Under the pieces are notes generated by a model, which ran no database searches, was not told the DNA's origin, and saw only the letters and a program-made list of their open reading frames with translations. DNA of 64,000 bases from Microstegium vimineum (taxonomy: Eukaryota; Streptophyta; Magnoliopsida; Poales; Poaceae): positions 6,723,943 to 6,787,942 of the forward strand of contig CM039140.1 in NCBI GenBank assembly GCA_022036555.1, written 5' to 3'. The position numbers and the translations under genes are program-made. This document shows positions 11,390 through 21,907 of the stretch, one piece after another; position 1 is the first letter of the stretch, and the number at the start of each line of letters is the position of its first letter.

Positions 11390-12600
11390 TGCCAAGTCTC
11401 CAAATTCCCCAAAGTCCATCGGGCTTCTCACTTTCCCTTTGGAATCCAAACCTTTTTGGTGCTCTTCATGTTGGAAATGATTTCCTTTGGCACCCAAAAG
11501 CGTTTGGCTCCATTGTTGGCTTGCTTGTTCACCTTGATGGCCACCACCTTGTCATTTTTCTTCTTCTTCAAAAGATAAGGTGTGGAGGCCTTCTTGTCCA
11601 CCTTGTTGGTGTAGGTGTTGGAGAACTTGCTTGTTGGCTTTTTGTTTTTCTCTTTCTTCTTAGCTCCTCCCCCATTCTTCACCTTGCACATGTAGAACTT
11701 GTGACCTTCTTTGTGACAAAGGTAGCAAACCATGGTTTCTCCCTCATCAAGCTTCTTCACTCCCTTGATGGTGTTATCTTGATGAGGTTGGGCTTGTTTC
11801 TCCTCGCCTTTGACTTGTGTCAAGTCCCTTGTTAGGCGATCCACTTCTTACCTAAGTAGCTCATTCTCCATTGCAACCTCTTGTGTACATGTTTCTACAA
11901 ACACATCCTCAAAATAAGCTTGGTTGCATAGGGGTCAGTCAAATAAATCAATGCAAGAAGTCGAGGTATCCTTTTTAGGCATGTCAAATATAGAGGTTTT
12001 CTTTTTAGGAGCCTCGGTGGGGGTTTTACCGGCGGCTTCAAGATTAGCAACTTTTGTTGTTAGCTCATCACAATGTTTGCACATGGTTTCCATTTTAACA
12101 AGCAAACAATTGTATGAATCTTATAAGCTAGCTAACTTTGCTTTTAGTTTCTCATTTTTCTTTACAAGTTGCTTACCATTGATTGTGCATTCATTTGTGC
12201 TTGCACTAGCCTCTAATTTCTCAATTTTAGTAGTTAGCTCAACATTAAGATTGGCAAAAGTTTCATATTGCTCAAGCATGGTATTGTAAGCATTTTTAGA
12301 GCTATCTACTTTAGCTTTTAGATCATTGATTTTTTTTGTTGGCTAGTGCAAGCTTTAGCATATTTAAGGTTATCTTGCACAAGTTGCTCATAGGAAGGTA
12401 GATCATCATCACTATCACTATCACTAGAGCTAGAACTTTCGTTACCCCGTGCCATAAGGCATACTTGTGAAGTGCTTGACGATGATTGCTTGCGGTCATG
12501 GCTCTTGTGTTGGGCTTCATCATCGCTTGATGAGTCACTCCAACTCTTGATTGTGGTAAGGGCCTTGACCTTGCAACTCTTCTTCCTTGTCTTGGGTGTC
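11390..12600 (-). pseudogene. copia-2 gag remnant with zinc knuckle
   Basis: Minus-strand frames encode a Ser/Asp-rich segment (12318-12600, with CLMARGNES and DDLPSYEQLVQ) and a C-terminal part (11428-11844) with a zinc knuckle CYLCHKEGHKFYMC (CX2CX4HX4C) and a Lys-rich tail. Frame breaks lie between them (11845-12317). These are typical of the gag C-terminal half in SIRE-like copia elements. No pol follows: 10271-11390 is the non-coding 3' region. The N-terminal part of the 12318-12755 frame is LTR sequence read through the deletion junction, not real gag. Confidence 0.75.
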
Positions 12601-13584
12601 TTCGGTACACCGGTGGCGGCCACACCACAAACGCGGTTGGTGTGATCGCGCAAGATTACAAGCCCCACCGAGTACAAGCTTGGTGCGCGCAAGCACCCTT
12701 TGATCAAGAGGTTTACAAACCTCACTAACACTAGGCTTACACCTAGAGCAAGCACATATGAGTGGTCTAACTAACATAAGCACTTCGCAAAGCACTTATG
12801 CTAATCACCAAGTATATTTCTAAGCACTATGCATATGGAGAGCACTAGAATTGTGTATCAACACCTTGGAATGATTCTCAAGTCTCATTTTTCCCATTTG
12901 GCCGGCCAAAGGTCATATATATAGGCCCCAAGCCAAATGGAGCCGTTGGTGCCATTGGATTTCCTCTCTGCGTACCTCCGGACGCAGACATCAGCGGGGA
13001 TCCGGACAATCGCGTGCGCGTCCGGACCTTCCAACGGTCTTCTGTGCGCTGCGGCTGACAGTGGGTCCGTACGCTGTCTATGGTCCGGATTCTTCGCGCG
13101 CCTCTGGAACCTCTCTACATAGAGTCCGGACGCCACTGTTGGTCCGAACCCCATGCTCCGGTCAGCGTCCGGAGTTCTTCGTGCTCTCGGGTTCTTCTTT
13201 GTGTGCGTCGGGACGCAAGCACCAATGGTCCGGACACACATTGTTCATAGCATCCAGACTCTCTGAATTTCACAGACCAAACCCTAGGCGTCCGAACGCA
13301 TCCGCAATGGTCCGAACCCTAGAAACCATAGCGCCCGGAGCTCATTTCTTCACTATTTTGCTTTCGAGTAGGTTCCATCCTTCATGCTTGGACTATGCTT
13401 GATCTTTTAGGTCTTCTATATGCTTCAAATGTCTTGCTTGCGGTGTTGTCTAAGTCCAAAGCATGATTGCACCCTATTGGACTACAAAATAAACACTTGC
13501 AAATACGTTAGTCCAATTTGGTTATGTTGATCATCAAACACCAAAATCCAAACTAAATGGGACATGAGGACCATGTTCCTTACA
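12597..13584 (-). repeat. Truncated 5' LTR of copia-2
   Basis: It matches 9243-10254 with scattered substitutions, many of them C/G to T/A within TCCGGA-type sites. It ends 'ccttaca' at 13584. The part corresponding to 8688-9243 is absent. Confidence 0.8.
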
Positions 13585-14040
13585 GTCTTTCCAGCCCATG
13601 TGACCCAATTAGCATATTCTTATATATATCTCGAGGACACACGTGACCATTCTAGTACCTCATGCACACCGCTGGTACTATTTCTGTCCAGTGCAGCGAT
13701 GAGTGCTAGCATACTTGGTCACACCGTTCTTCTCTTTGTATGTGTGGATGTCCATAAAAGTGATGTTGTATTACACATTACATCACGGTATGACTACTCT
13801 TTATCGCTGACTACGTTGACTACGTGCATTCTGTTAATTCTTCTGTTTTGCCACGCGTTAGGACATAGTCTATGATTATGTACATGCAAGTGATCCTGTT
13901 TTACATGATAATTAGTTTGTGCTAACGAGTAGCCACTCACGTTTTCTTACCATGGTATCTAGAATAGTGCTTGTGTTGTTTTTTATCTATTTTTTTGACA
14001 CGGTTGGCTGTAGAATAGATTATTTTAACGGATAACATTA
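13585..14040. other. Spacer between the two copia elements
   Basis: No gene or terminus was recognised. The sequence separates the outer end of copia-2 from the truncated pol side of copia-1. The frame at 13564-13875 is not supported by any motif. Confidence 0.35.
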
Positions 14041-15019
14041 TAGTACTCATCATGCTTTTCTTGGGATGGGTGTTTCCAACTTGTTTGCCGGCTTGACAAG
14101 AGCTACAAAGTTTGTCCTTCTCAAACACAACATCTTTCAAGACTTTTACTAAGTCTTGTTTAATCAATCTATTTAATTGTTTCATTCCAACATGACCAAG
14201 CCTTCTATGCCATAACCAACCCATACTTAATTTAGTGAGTAAGCAAGTAGAAAATTGGGATTCACTAGCATTGAAATCAACTAGATAGAGGTTCTCATAT
14301 CTAAAGCCTTTGAAGATCAAGTTTGAACCATCTACACTAATGATTTCAACATCCTCTATTCCAAATATACACTTAAATCCAAGATCACATAATTGAGCTA
14401 CGGATAGAAAATTAAAGTTCAAGCTCTCAACTAGCAAGACATTTGATATGCTCAAATCATTGGATATTGCAATCTTACCAAGACCTTTGACCTTGCCCTT
14501 GCCATTATCACCAAAAGTAATACTATCAATGCCATCATTCTTATTGGGGTTGATTGAGTTGAACATTCTAGAATCCCCGGTCATGTGTTGAGTGCACCCA
14601 CTATCAAGCACCCAATGCCTTCCTCCGGCTTTGTAATTGACCTACAAAACAAATTAGTTCTTCTTAGGTACCCATATTTGTTTGGGTCCTCTAAAGTTAG
14701 TGACCAAAGATTTTGGCACCCAAATTGCCTTCTTCTTTGGGTCAATAATGGGTGTACCAACATACTTAGCCATGATACCATCTATACCTTTGGTAAGCAT
14801 ATAACTAGAGTCAAAATGAATGGATGAAACATTAAAGAATTTAGTTTTGCTCATGTTAAGTTTGCAATATTGATCAACATGTCCTACTTGCTTGCAACTA
14901 TTGCAAAACCAATCATTGCTCCTCACAAAGTTAGGCTTTGGAGTTACAAAGGCCACCTTGTCTTTCTTGGGGGTATAGCCCAATCCCTCTTTGCTAAGGG
15001 AGAACCTTTGGCTACCCAA
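13937..15019 (-). pseudogene. copia-1 second zinc knuckle, protease and GAG-pre-integrase (truncated)
   Basis: The upstream frame (14654-15019) holds a zinc knuckle CNSCKQVGHVDQYC (CX2CX4HX4C). The next frame (13937-14611) starts with the retroviral-type aspartic protease signature LDSGCTQHMTGD, followed by the GAG-pre-integrase region (LWHRRLGHVGMKQLNRL, then CSSCQAGKQVGNTHP). The frame then runs into unrelated sequence at about 14040. The normal product is a polyprotein cut by its own protease. Here it is broken and incomplete. Confidence 0.85.
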
Positions 15020-15024
15020 GCACT

Positions 15025-15827
15025 TTAGTAAGCGGACATCTCCACCATATGCATTGCCGCATGAGTGAGTTCATTAACATTCTTTTTCAATTTTTCATTT
15101 TCAATTACTAGTGAAGCATCACACTTGGAGCTATCACTAGTGGATGTGGAAGTGGATGTGCTAGTGTCGGTTGGTGCAACAATGATATGAGTGAAAAATG
15201 ATTCATCAAGTATATCACAAGTAACTCCAATATCACATGATGCAACAATCTTTTCCTTGTTTTGATCAAGGAGGGTGGAGTGAGCTTTTTCAAGCTTTTT
15301 GTGAGCTCTTTGAAGTTTCTCATGGGATTCCATTAGCCTCTCATGAGTCACATTGAGCTCATCAAAGGATTGTTCAAGAGCACTATGCTTCTTGTTCAAT
15401 TCTTTGCACTTCTTCCTCTTTATCTCAAAACAATTATGAGCTTGTTCCATTATGTCCATTAGCTCCTCCTTGGAGTACTCCTCATCATCACTACTATCAT
15501 CATGACTCTCATCATAAGATTTTACCTTAGTTGGCTTAGCCATGAAGCATGATGGAGTGTCGAAAATGGAGGGCTTGTTGTTAGTGGCAATGCTAGCCAA
15601 TGCCTTCTTCTTGGACTTCTTCCTCTCATCATACTAGAGTCATCATCGGAGGAAGATGCATCACTATCACAAGTCACAATATATGATCCACCCTTCTTCT
15701 TCTTGGTGAATGATAGCTTCTTCTCTTTCTTTTCATTCTTGCCCTTCTTCTTCTCATCATCATCACTATTGTTGGGGCAATCCGCTGTCATGTGATTGGT
15801 GTTTTTGCACTTGTAGCATCTCCTCAC
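15025..15827 (-). pseudogene. copia-1 gag C-terminal region: zinc knuckle and coiled coil
   Basis: The frame 15522-15827 encodes a zinc knuckle CYKCKNTNHMTADC and a Lys/Asp/Ser-rich stretch. A frameshift near 15640 moves the reading into the frame 15025-15600. That frame encodes an acidic segment (DDSSDDEEYSKEELMDIMEQ) and a long Glu/Lys/His-rich predicted coiled coil (about residues 60-110). Coiled coil plus knuckle fits capsid assembly and RNA packaging. Confidence 0.75.
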
Positions 15828-15943
15828 ATACTCCTTGCTCTTGAAGTTATCTCTTCTCTTTCTAGCCCCATAGCCCTTCTCATGAACTTGCCAAACTTGC
15901 GCAGAAAGAGGGCCATGGTCTCATCATCAATATCACTAGCATC

Positions 15944-16669
15944 TTAATCATCACTTGATTCTTGCTTTCTTGCTTTGCTCTTTCCCTTGGATGATGAAGC
16001 CTGGAATGCTATGCTCTTCTTATTCTTCTCTTCTTCCTTGACCTCTTCTTCTTCACTTTCTTCATTGTATTGCTCTTCGGTCATGATCTCACCAAGCACT
16101 TCATTGGGTATGATGTTGGTCAATCCATCTCTTCTAATGATTTGCCTCAAGGTTTTGAATTTCTTGGGCAAGCAACCAAGGAACCGGTTGGAGAAGTCCT
16201 CATCCTTCACCTTCTCACCCAAGATCTTGAGATCATTGATGATCACTTGGAGCCTATGAAACATCTCCGGAATATCATCCTTCATCTTGAAATGAGATAG
16301 CTTGTCCTTGAGCATGTACAACTTGACACTCTTTACTGTTGCGGTGCCCTCATATGTATCTTCCAATCTCTTCCACACATCACTTGCTCTATCAAGATCT
16401 TTGATTTGTTCAAACACCTTTGAGTCAATGCCATTGTATATGACATTGAGTGTCATGGTGTTGCATTGCTTGTTCTCTTGCTCTCTAGGTGTGAGACTAT
16501 CATCATCAAGAATGATGTAGTCCTTCTCGATGACATTCCACACCTTCTCATGAATTGAGCCTAGATGCATCTTTATCTTTCTCTTCCAATAATCAAAGGA
16601 TGTGCCATCAAACATTGGTGGTTTGCTCCCCACATGGTTGAATGATATTTGAGCCATCACTAACACCAA
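15944..16669 (-). CDS. copia-1 gag N-terminal domain (UBN2-type)
   Basis: An open frame of 241 residues with the copia gag pattern: PPMFDGTSFDYWKRKIKMHL near the start, VWKRLEDTYEGT in the middle and RFLGCLPKKFKTLRQII before an acidic, Lys-rich tail. It would form the capsid. It starts some 30 bases after the primer site, as expected for the first gene of the element. It is transposon-derived, not a host gene. It ends at a stop before the zinc-knuckle part, so it is separated from the rest of gag-pol. Confidence 0.85.
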   Translation of the reverse strand: MVLVMAQISFNHVGSKPPMFDGTSFDYWKRKIKMHLGSIHEKVWNVIEKDYIILDDDSLTPREQENKQCNTMTLNVIYNGIDSKVFEQIKDLDRASDVWKRLEDTYEGTATVKSVKLYMLKDKLSHFKMKDDIPEMFHRLQVIINDLKILGEKVKDEDFSNRFLGCLPKKFKTLRQIIRRDGLTNIIPNEVLGEIMTEEQYNEESEEEEVKEEEKNKKSIAFQASSSKGKSKARKQESSDD

Positions 16670-16701
16670 ATGTTGTTAAGCTTTGATAATAGAGGTGGCC
16701 A

Positions 16702-16715
16702 TGGCTCTGATACCA
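16702..16715 (-). other. Primer binding site of copia-1 (tRNA-iMet)
   Basis: The minus strand reads TGGTATCAGAGCCA, the usual complement to the 3' end of initiator methionine tRNA in plant copia elements. It is two bases from the LTR end at 16718. Confidence 0.9.
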
Positions 16716-16717
16716 CT

Positions 16718-18573
16718 TGAAAGGTCCTAGATGGCTAGAGGGGTGTGAATAGCCTAATTAAAAATTCTACAAACCACTAGAACAAAGGGTTAGATTAACA
16801 CCAAGCGAAGTTTTTTGCTCTAGCTCTACAAGAGTTGCAAAGCCACCTATCCAAGCAATTCTAGTATAAGTGAGTATCTATATAATCAATAGCAATGACA
16901 CAAAGATACTCACACTAGCTATAACAACTAGAAACAAGATAAGCTATCTAAGCTATCACACACAAGCTAAACAAGACTACACAAGAGATAAGTAACAATG
17001 TAAATACAAGAGGGGATGGATGTGTTATACCAATTCCTTGTGATGAAAATATGTATGCGAAGATCCAATCACAATGAATACCAATAGAGTAGCCGGGAGA
17101 CAAGTTGACACAAGATTTTCTCCCGAGGTTCACTTGGTTGCCACCAAGCTAGTCCCCGCTATGCCGACTACTCACTTGGTAATTCAATGGTTAATAGGAA
17201 ATCGCAAGCCTAGCCCACAACACGGGCACCACAAGAATCCACACAAGAGAGAGTAACTCAATGACATGAGCAATTCACTAGAGTTACCCTTTGGCGCTTC
17301 GCCGAGGTGGTTACAAGCCCTCTCACAATCGCCGGAATCGACCACGAACAATCTCCAACTTGTGTTGACTCCCCTCTGTTGCTCCAAGCCATCTAGGTGT
17401 TGGCAAACACCAAGAATAACAAGAAAATCGCAGCAAGAACGAACACCAAGTGCCACTAGATGCAATCTCACAAGCAAATGCACTTGGGTGCACTCAAACT
17501 CTATTTGGATGAACAATGGATCAAAGATTTGAGTGGGAGAGGTTTGCAATAGATCACAAGTGTATGAAATAATCAAAGTGTGCAAGAGGGTGAGCTAGAG
17601 CCGACAAAACATCTTATATAGCCCCCAAGGAGCTACTAGTCGTTATGCCCTTTACAGGGTTTTCTGCGCGACCGTCGGACCGGTCTATCGGGACCTCTGG
17701 ACCAATATCTCTGGTCCGACGCATTGGTACGACGCCTTCACAAGTTGCCACGTGTATATGAACATTTGAATTCGACCATTGGCACGCAAACTTGCCAATC
17801 TCCGGACACCCTGCAATGGTTCGGAGCCTTCTGGTCCGATGCCATACACTTGAGTCCGACGCACAACAAAGAGGTCCAAACCGTCGAATTTTGCGTCGGA
17901 TCTCGTTCGGAGCTCACCTCCGGACCAAGTCTCAAGGTCCGACGCCTTCACTGTTCTTGCTGACTTTCAAGTCCATGCCACCAGACCAATGAGGTATGGT
18001 CTGACGCGCCTTTTTCAACCTAGTCCAGAGCTTCCAGTGAAGCGACTAGGTGCTAGGGTTGACCTCTGGACCACCTCCATTGGTCCGGAGCCTTCCCTGC
18101 AACTGGTCCGACGCCTAGTAAATAGTTAGAATTTGCTTCTAACTTTGCCCCTTGATCACATGTGCTAACACCAGGGTAAGACACTACTTGTGCACGTGTG
18201 CTAGCATATTTTAGATCATTTTACAAGGGTACTTCATTAGGTTATATGCATATGCATGTATGACTCCACATAATGGTACTTGATAACCGCAATTACATAC
18301 ATTTTTCCCTTCTTGATAGTACGACTATCTATTCTAAAAGTGATCACACTCTCTATAGTGTCTTGACCACTAGAACAAAATAGCTCTTATATTATACCTT
18401 TGTCTTGAACCTATTCTGCCTTCTCCTTTCATCTTTTTCATTCATGGAGTACTTGATCAATCATCCATAATGCTCCATAGATGACTTGGATTATCCTAGC
18501 TAGATCATGCACTTATCACTAGGGTTAGTCTATAGGTTTCATCAATTAACCAAAACCAAACTTGGGCTTTGAG
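16718..18573 (-). repeat. 5' LTR of copia-1
   Basis: On the plus strand it starts TGAAAGGTCCTAGATGG and ends GGGCTTTGA, close to the TGAAAGG...CTTTCA ends of the solo LTR at 36402-38185. Length is about 1.86 kb. A block at 17660-18120 is rich in GGTCCGAC, GTCCGACGC and TCCGGA motifs. Confidence 0.8.
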
Positions 18574-18779
18574 CCCTTCCTACTGCACGCGTCCTACAAC
18601 ACAGGTGTGGGTCCAATTTAATTCGGACTACGGACAGAACGTTTGAAAACATGTAGAATCAGTAGTCTCTGCTAAAAACATGTAAAATAAATTAAAGTAG
18701 GCCAGGCCAAAAAAAATTCTAGATAAAAAAAGAGGCTGAAATTTTGTCTGTTTATAATTAGGTATAGATATAGATTTCT

Positions 18780-21270
18780 CGATGTATGTTGAGGGATGGT
18801 CCATTCACAGAGGCTAAGGTCTCACTGTTTGTTCATTTCTTATCCTTTTTGTGTTTTTCTGTTATGTGGTATTTTATTATTATTATTTTCATTTTTCTTT
18901 ATCTTTTTATGTTTGTTTTATTCCTTTTATTTACTCTATTTATTTTATTTTGTTTATTTTTTTCATGTTTTTATTTTTCTTTTTTTTATTTAATTTATTC
19001 TCTGTTTATGAACATTTTTTAACTTTGTTTTCATTTTTATTTACTCTAATTTTTATTTCATTATTTTATATTATATTTTTAGCCTTTTTATTTTGTATGT
19101 TGCATAACTTAAATATTATGTTTATTTAGTAAGCATATATTGATGTTCTAAATTATTTTATAATGTTTCGTACCTTTTTTATTTGACTTTTATTAATTAC
19201 TTCACCAATGTTATTACTGTATTTTACGATAGTATATATGTTGTGTTCTATAATATTTTTGTGATATTCAGTAGTATGCATTGATGTTGTAGGATATATT
19301 TTGTGATATTCCATAGCATTTTTTTCTTTTTATTTGACTATAGTTCCTTCACTAATTTTACTATTTTATTTTTATATTTTATGATATTTGTGATGTTTAC
19401 GTAGTGTATATATGATGTTCTGTGCTATATATAGTGATGTTCGTGTGGTGTTGATGTGAGATTATACGATATATTTATGATGTTCGATAACATTTTTTCT
19501 TCTTTTTATTTGATCATAATTAATTACTTCACTAATTTTATTATTTTTCGTTTATATTTTTATATTTCTTTATATATGTTATGTTCATGTAGTATACATA
19601 TGATGTTCTATGCTTTTTTTATGTTTATATAGTGTTAATGTGATGTTCTATGATATATTTTGTGATGTTCAGTTCATATATTGATGTTCTATTATATATT
19701 TTGTGATATTAGGTAATATTTTTTCTCCTTTTATTTGAATTTATTTAATTGATTACTTCAATTACATTTTATGATATTTTGTGATGTTCACATAGTATAC
19801 ACATGATATTTCTATGCTACCACTACAAGAAATGTGTCATCTTATGATGATTATGACATGACATCTAATGAAAAGGTCACTAAATTGATCAATTTATGAC
19901 ATTTGGTTTGGAGCTACCTCAACTTAGTGACATTAATAAATACACATCATAAAATATGTCTTGAAGCTAGTAGAATGGTATATTATGACAACATTGCCCT
20001 GTCATAACAATCAATTTGTTAATGTCATAAATCTTTGACAAGGATGGTGTGTCACAAATTATTTCATTGAATCTTTCGAATAAGTGGCTTGTGGGTCCAA
20101 TTGCCAAGGCGGGTCCTACAGTCACATGGCTGATGATAACATTAACATGTGAAAAAAATACTTAATATGTACAAAGCAGGTTTTTTTATTTTTTTCATAT
20201 GTGCACCATGAGGTCTCATGAAAAATGTGAAAAATATTAAATATGAAGAGAGGAGGATTCAAACTGTGGAACAGTAAACCTTATTGCTAAGCTATACACC
20301 CATGTTTGTGCTTGAATGGCAGGCCAGCAAGCTGCCACGTAAAGAGCAATCCAGCCCAACCAGGCTGCAATCGCCCATGCGAAGCAGCAGTCCAGACCAT
20401 CTTTTTTTTTTTGTTTTGAGAAAGAGAGGAAGTCCAGACCATCCAGGTCGGCAGTCGAGCAAACCTGCACCACACGGCCCACAAGTAGAGGCCAGCCCAG
20501 GAGCCTCCGAAGTGAAAAATAAATAAAGCCCAGGAGCCAGCCAGCATAGGAGCCTTAGAAGTAGAAAATAAAAAAAGCCCAGAAGCCTCCGAAGTGGAAA
20601 AAAAAACTTGCAATACGCAGCGTACGAACTTGTCAGCGGGAGGATGGGATTGGGAACATCAACATGAAGCTCTACCAGTGAGCGTCGATAGTTCCTTTGA
20701 ATGATTACGCACTTCATAATACTCCTATATGTCTGTAAACAATATGCATCTTTACATACGGTGCAGGAAGCCGGCCTAGGAACCAACGTGCCCTCGCGTG
20801 GTGGAGACTGGCCCAGGCGGGAAATTTTTCGAAGTTGGAAATTGTTAAAAAAAAACACACACACACACAAACGGACTTCTTGTGCTCAAACCCAAGAGCA
20901 CGACAGTACGAACCAGGTGCTCCTAAAAAACCATTAGCAACCCTAGTTCATCTTTTGACATTTAATTTTCGTCAACTTGGTGTCATAAATGACAATCTAT
21001 GACTTATTTTTTTGTTATTATGACAAATATCAAATGTTAAAAGATGACATATTTCTTGTAGTGTACATTTTATAATGTTGTTGAAGTGTTAATATGATGT
21101 TCTATGATGTATTTGGGTAACATATTTTTTATTACAATTAATTACTTCACTATTTTTTTTTTACTTTTTACATTTCGTGGTATATGTGTATGATGTTTAA
21201 TACTATTTTTATGATGTTCGTGTAGTATTAATGTGATGTTTGATAATTATTTTTAAATACATGTTCGTTA
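18780..21270 (+). repeat. AT-rich repeat arm B (inverted relative to arm A), split by a CACTA element
   Basis: Polypyrimidine DNA (18840-19080) is followed by diverged monomers with GATGTTC, 'attacttcac' and 'tatgatgttc' phrases. The array resumes after the CACTA element at 21064-21250. It is the reverse complement in kind and order of 7040-8420. The Phe/Tyr/Leu/Ile-rich frames at 18.8-19.1 kb are low-complexity artefacts. The spacer 18574-18779 holds nothing recognisable. Confidence 0.55.
19821..21063. mobile_element. Non-autonomous CACTA element with TAC target duplication
   Basis: It starts CACTACAAGAAATGTGTCAT and its right end, reverse-complemented, reads CACTACAAGAAATATGTCAT. TAC flanks both sides (19818-19820 and 21064-21066), the 3-bp duplication typical of CACTA elements. 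Length is 1243 bp with no transposase. Frames at 20.2-20.9 kb are not supported. It sits inside arm B, so it inserted later than that repeat. Confidence 0.88.
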
Positions 21271-21907
21271 ATTTTTTATAGAAATGTATTTATGTGGGGG
21301 TCTTGTTTTGAAGAGTTTATTGCAAGAAACATGATGACGCAATCGGATTTAAATTGGGATACTTGATTTAGGAGCTATAACTTTTTTACTTGAAAAAAAT
21401 ATGGGATATATTGACGTTAGCAACCTATGTTCATTATGTGGAGTGGCATTCTGAGCATCTAGTGCAACACGTCTGGGCTGGGGGGTAAATGAAACGTTCG
21501 CCAATGGTTGTTGACGGTCATTAGCATCAACTTTATAAGCAAGTCTAAATTAAATAAATGGATCAATCAAATATAATATCTAGAAATATAGGGCTTTAAT
21601 TAACAATTTCCACGAGTTTTGGTGTTTCATTATTTTCCAGAGACTATTCCAAAAAAGAGAATAAAGGAAAGTAAATCAGAGAAGATATCGAATAAATCCC
21701 GCGGAGAAACACCTACCATTCTACTCAAGGAGGATCCCGCAGACACTGGAGCGAAGCGGGGCCTGACCAGTGGGGCCGACCGGCATGGGGTGGGGCCGAC
21801 CGGCACCCCCCTGGGCCCGCTGCCCGCAGTCTTTTGGAAGCTTCCTCCACCGCCTATGAGGAGTCATCTCAGCCCTACGTGAAGTCGGTTTGATCCAACA
21901 ACTGTCG
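21271..21907. other. Anonymous DNA before the copia LTR
   Basis: AT-rich to 21700, then GC-rich with a small repeated phrase 'ggggccgaccggca' (21773-21811). No gene was recognised. Confidence 0.3.

Larger units (their letters stand above)
8688..13584 (-). mobile_element. Deleted SIRE-like Ty1-copia element (copia-2)
   Basis: Two direct repeats bound the element: a full 3' LTR (8688-10254) and a truncated 5' LTR (12597-13584). The interior keeps a polypurine tract and a zinc-knuckle gag remnant on the minus strand. No protease, integrase or reverse transcriptase is present. The 5' LTR joins gag-type sequence directly at about 12597, so the inner third of that LTR, the primer site and the gag start were lost in one deletion. 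Flanking pentamers are GTGTT (8683-8687) and GTCTT (13585-13589), a 4/5 match. Confidence 0.75.
14041..18573 (-). mobile_element. Truncated SIRE-like Ty1-copia element (copia-1)
   Basis: In minus-strand order: 5' LTR (16718-18573), tRNA-iMet primer site, gag, zinc-knuckle region, aspartic protease and GAG-pre-integrase. Homology stops near 14040, just where the integrase core should begin, so integrase, reverse transcriptase, RNase H and the 3' LTR are missing. The gag-pol frame is broken in several places. The element cannot transpose by itself. Confidence 0.8.

Noticed and set aside
12318..12755. Apparent 145-codon protein joining a novel N-terminus to a Ser/Asp-rich tail
   Set aside because: The N-terminal half is LTR sequence and the tail is gag; the frame results from a deletion junction.
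20292..20870. 192-codon minus-strand frame with hydrophobic stretches
   Set aside because: Lies inside the non-autonomous CACTA element and lacks any domain.
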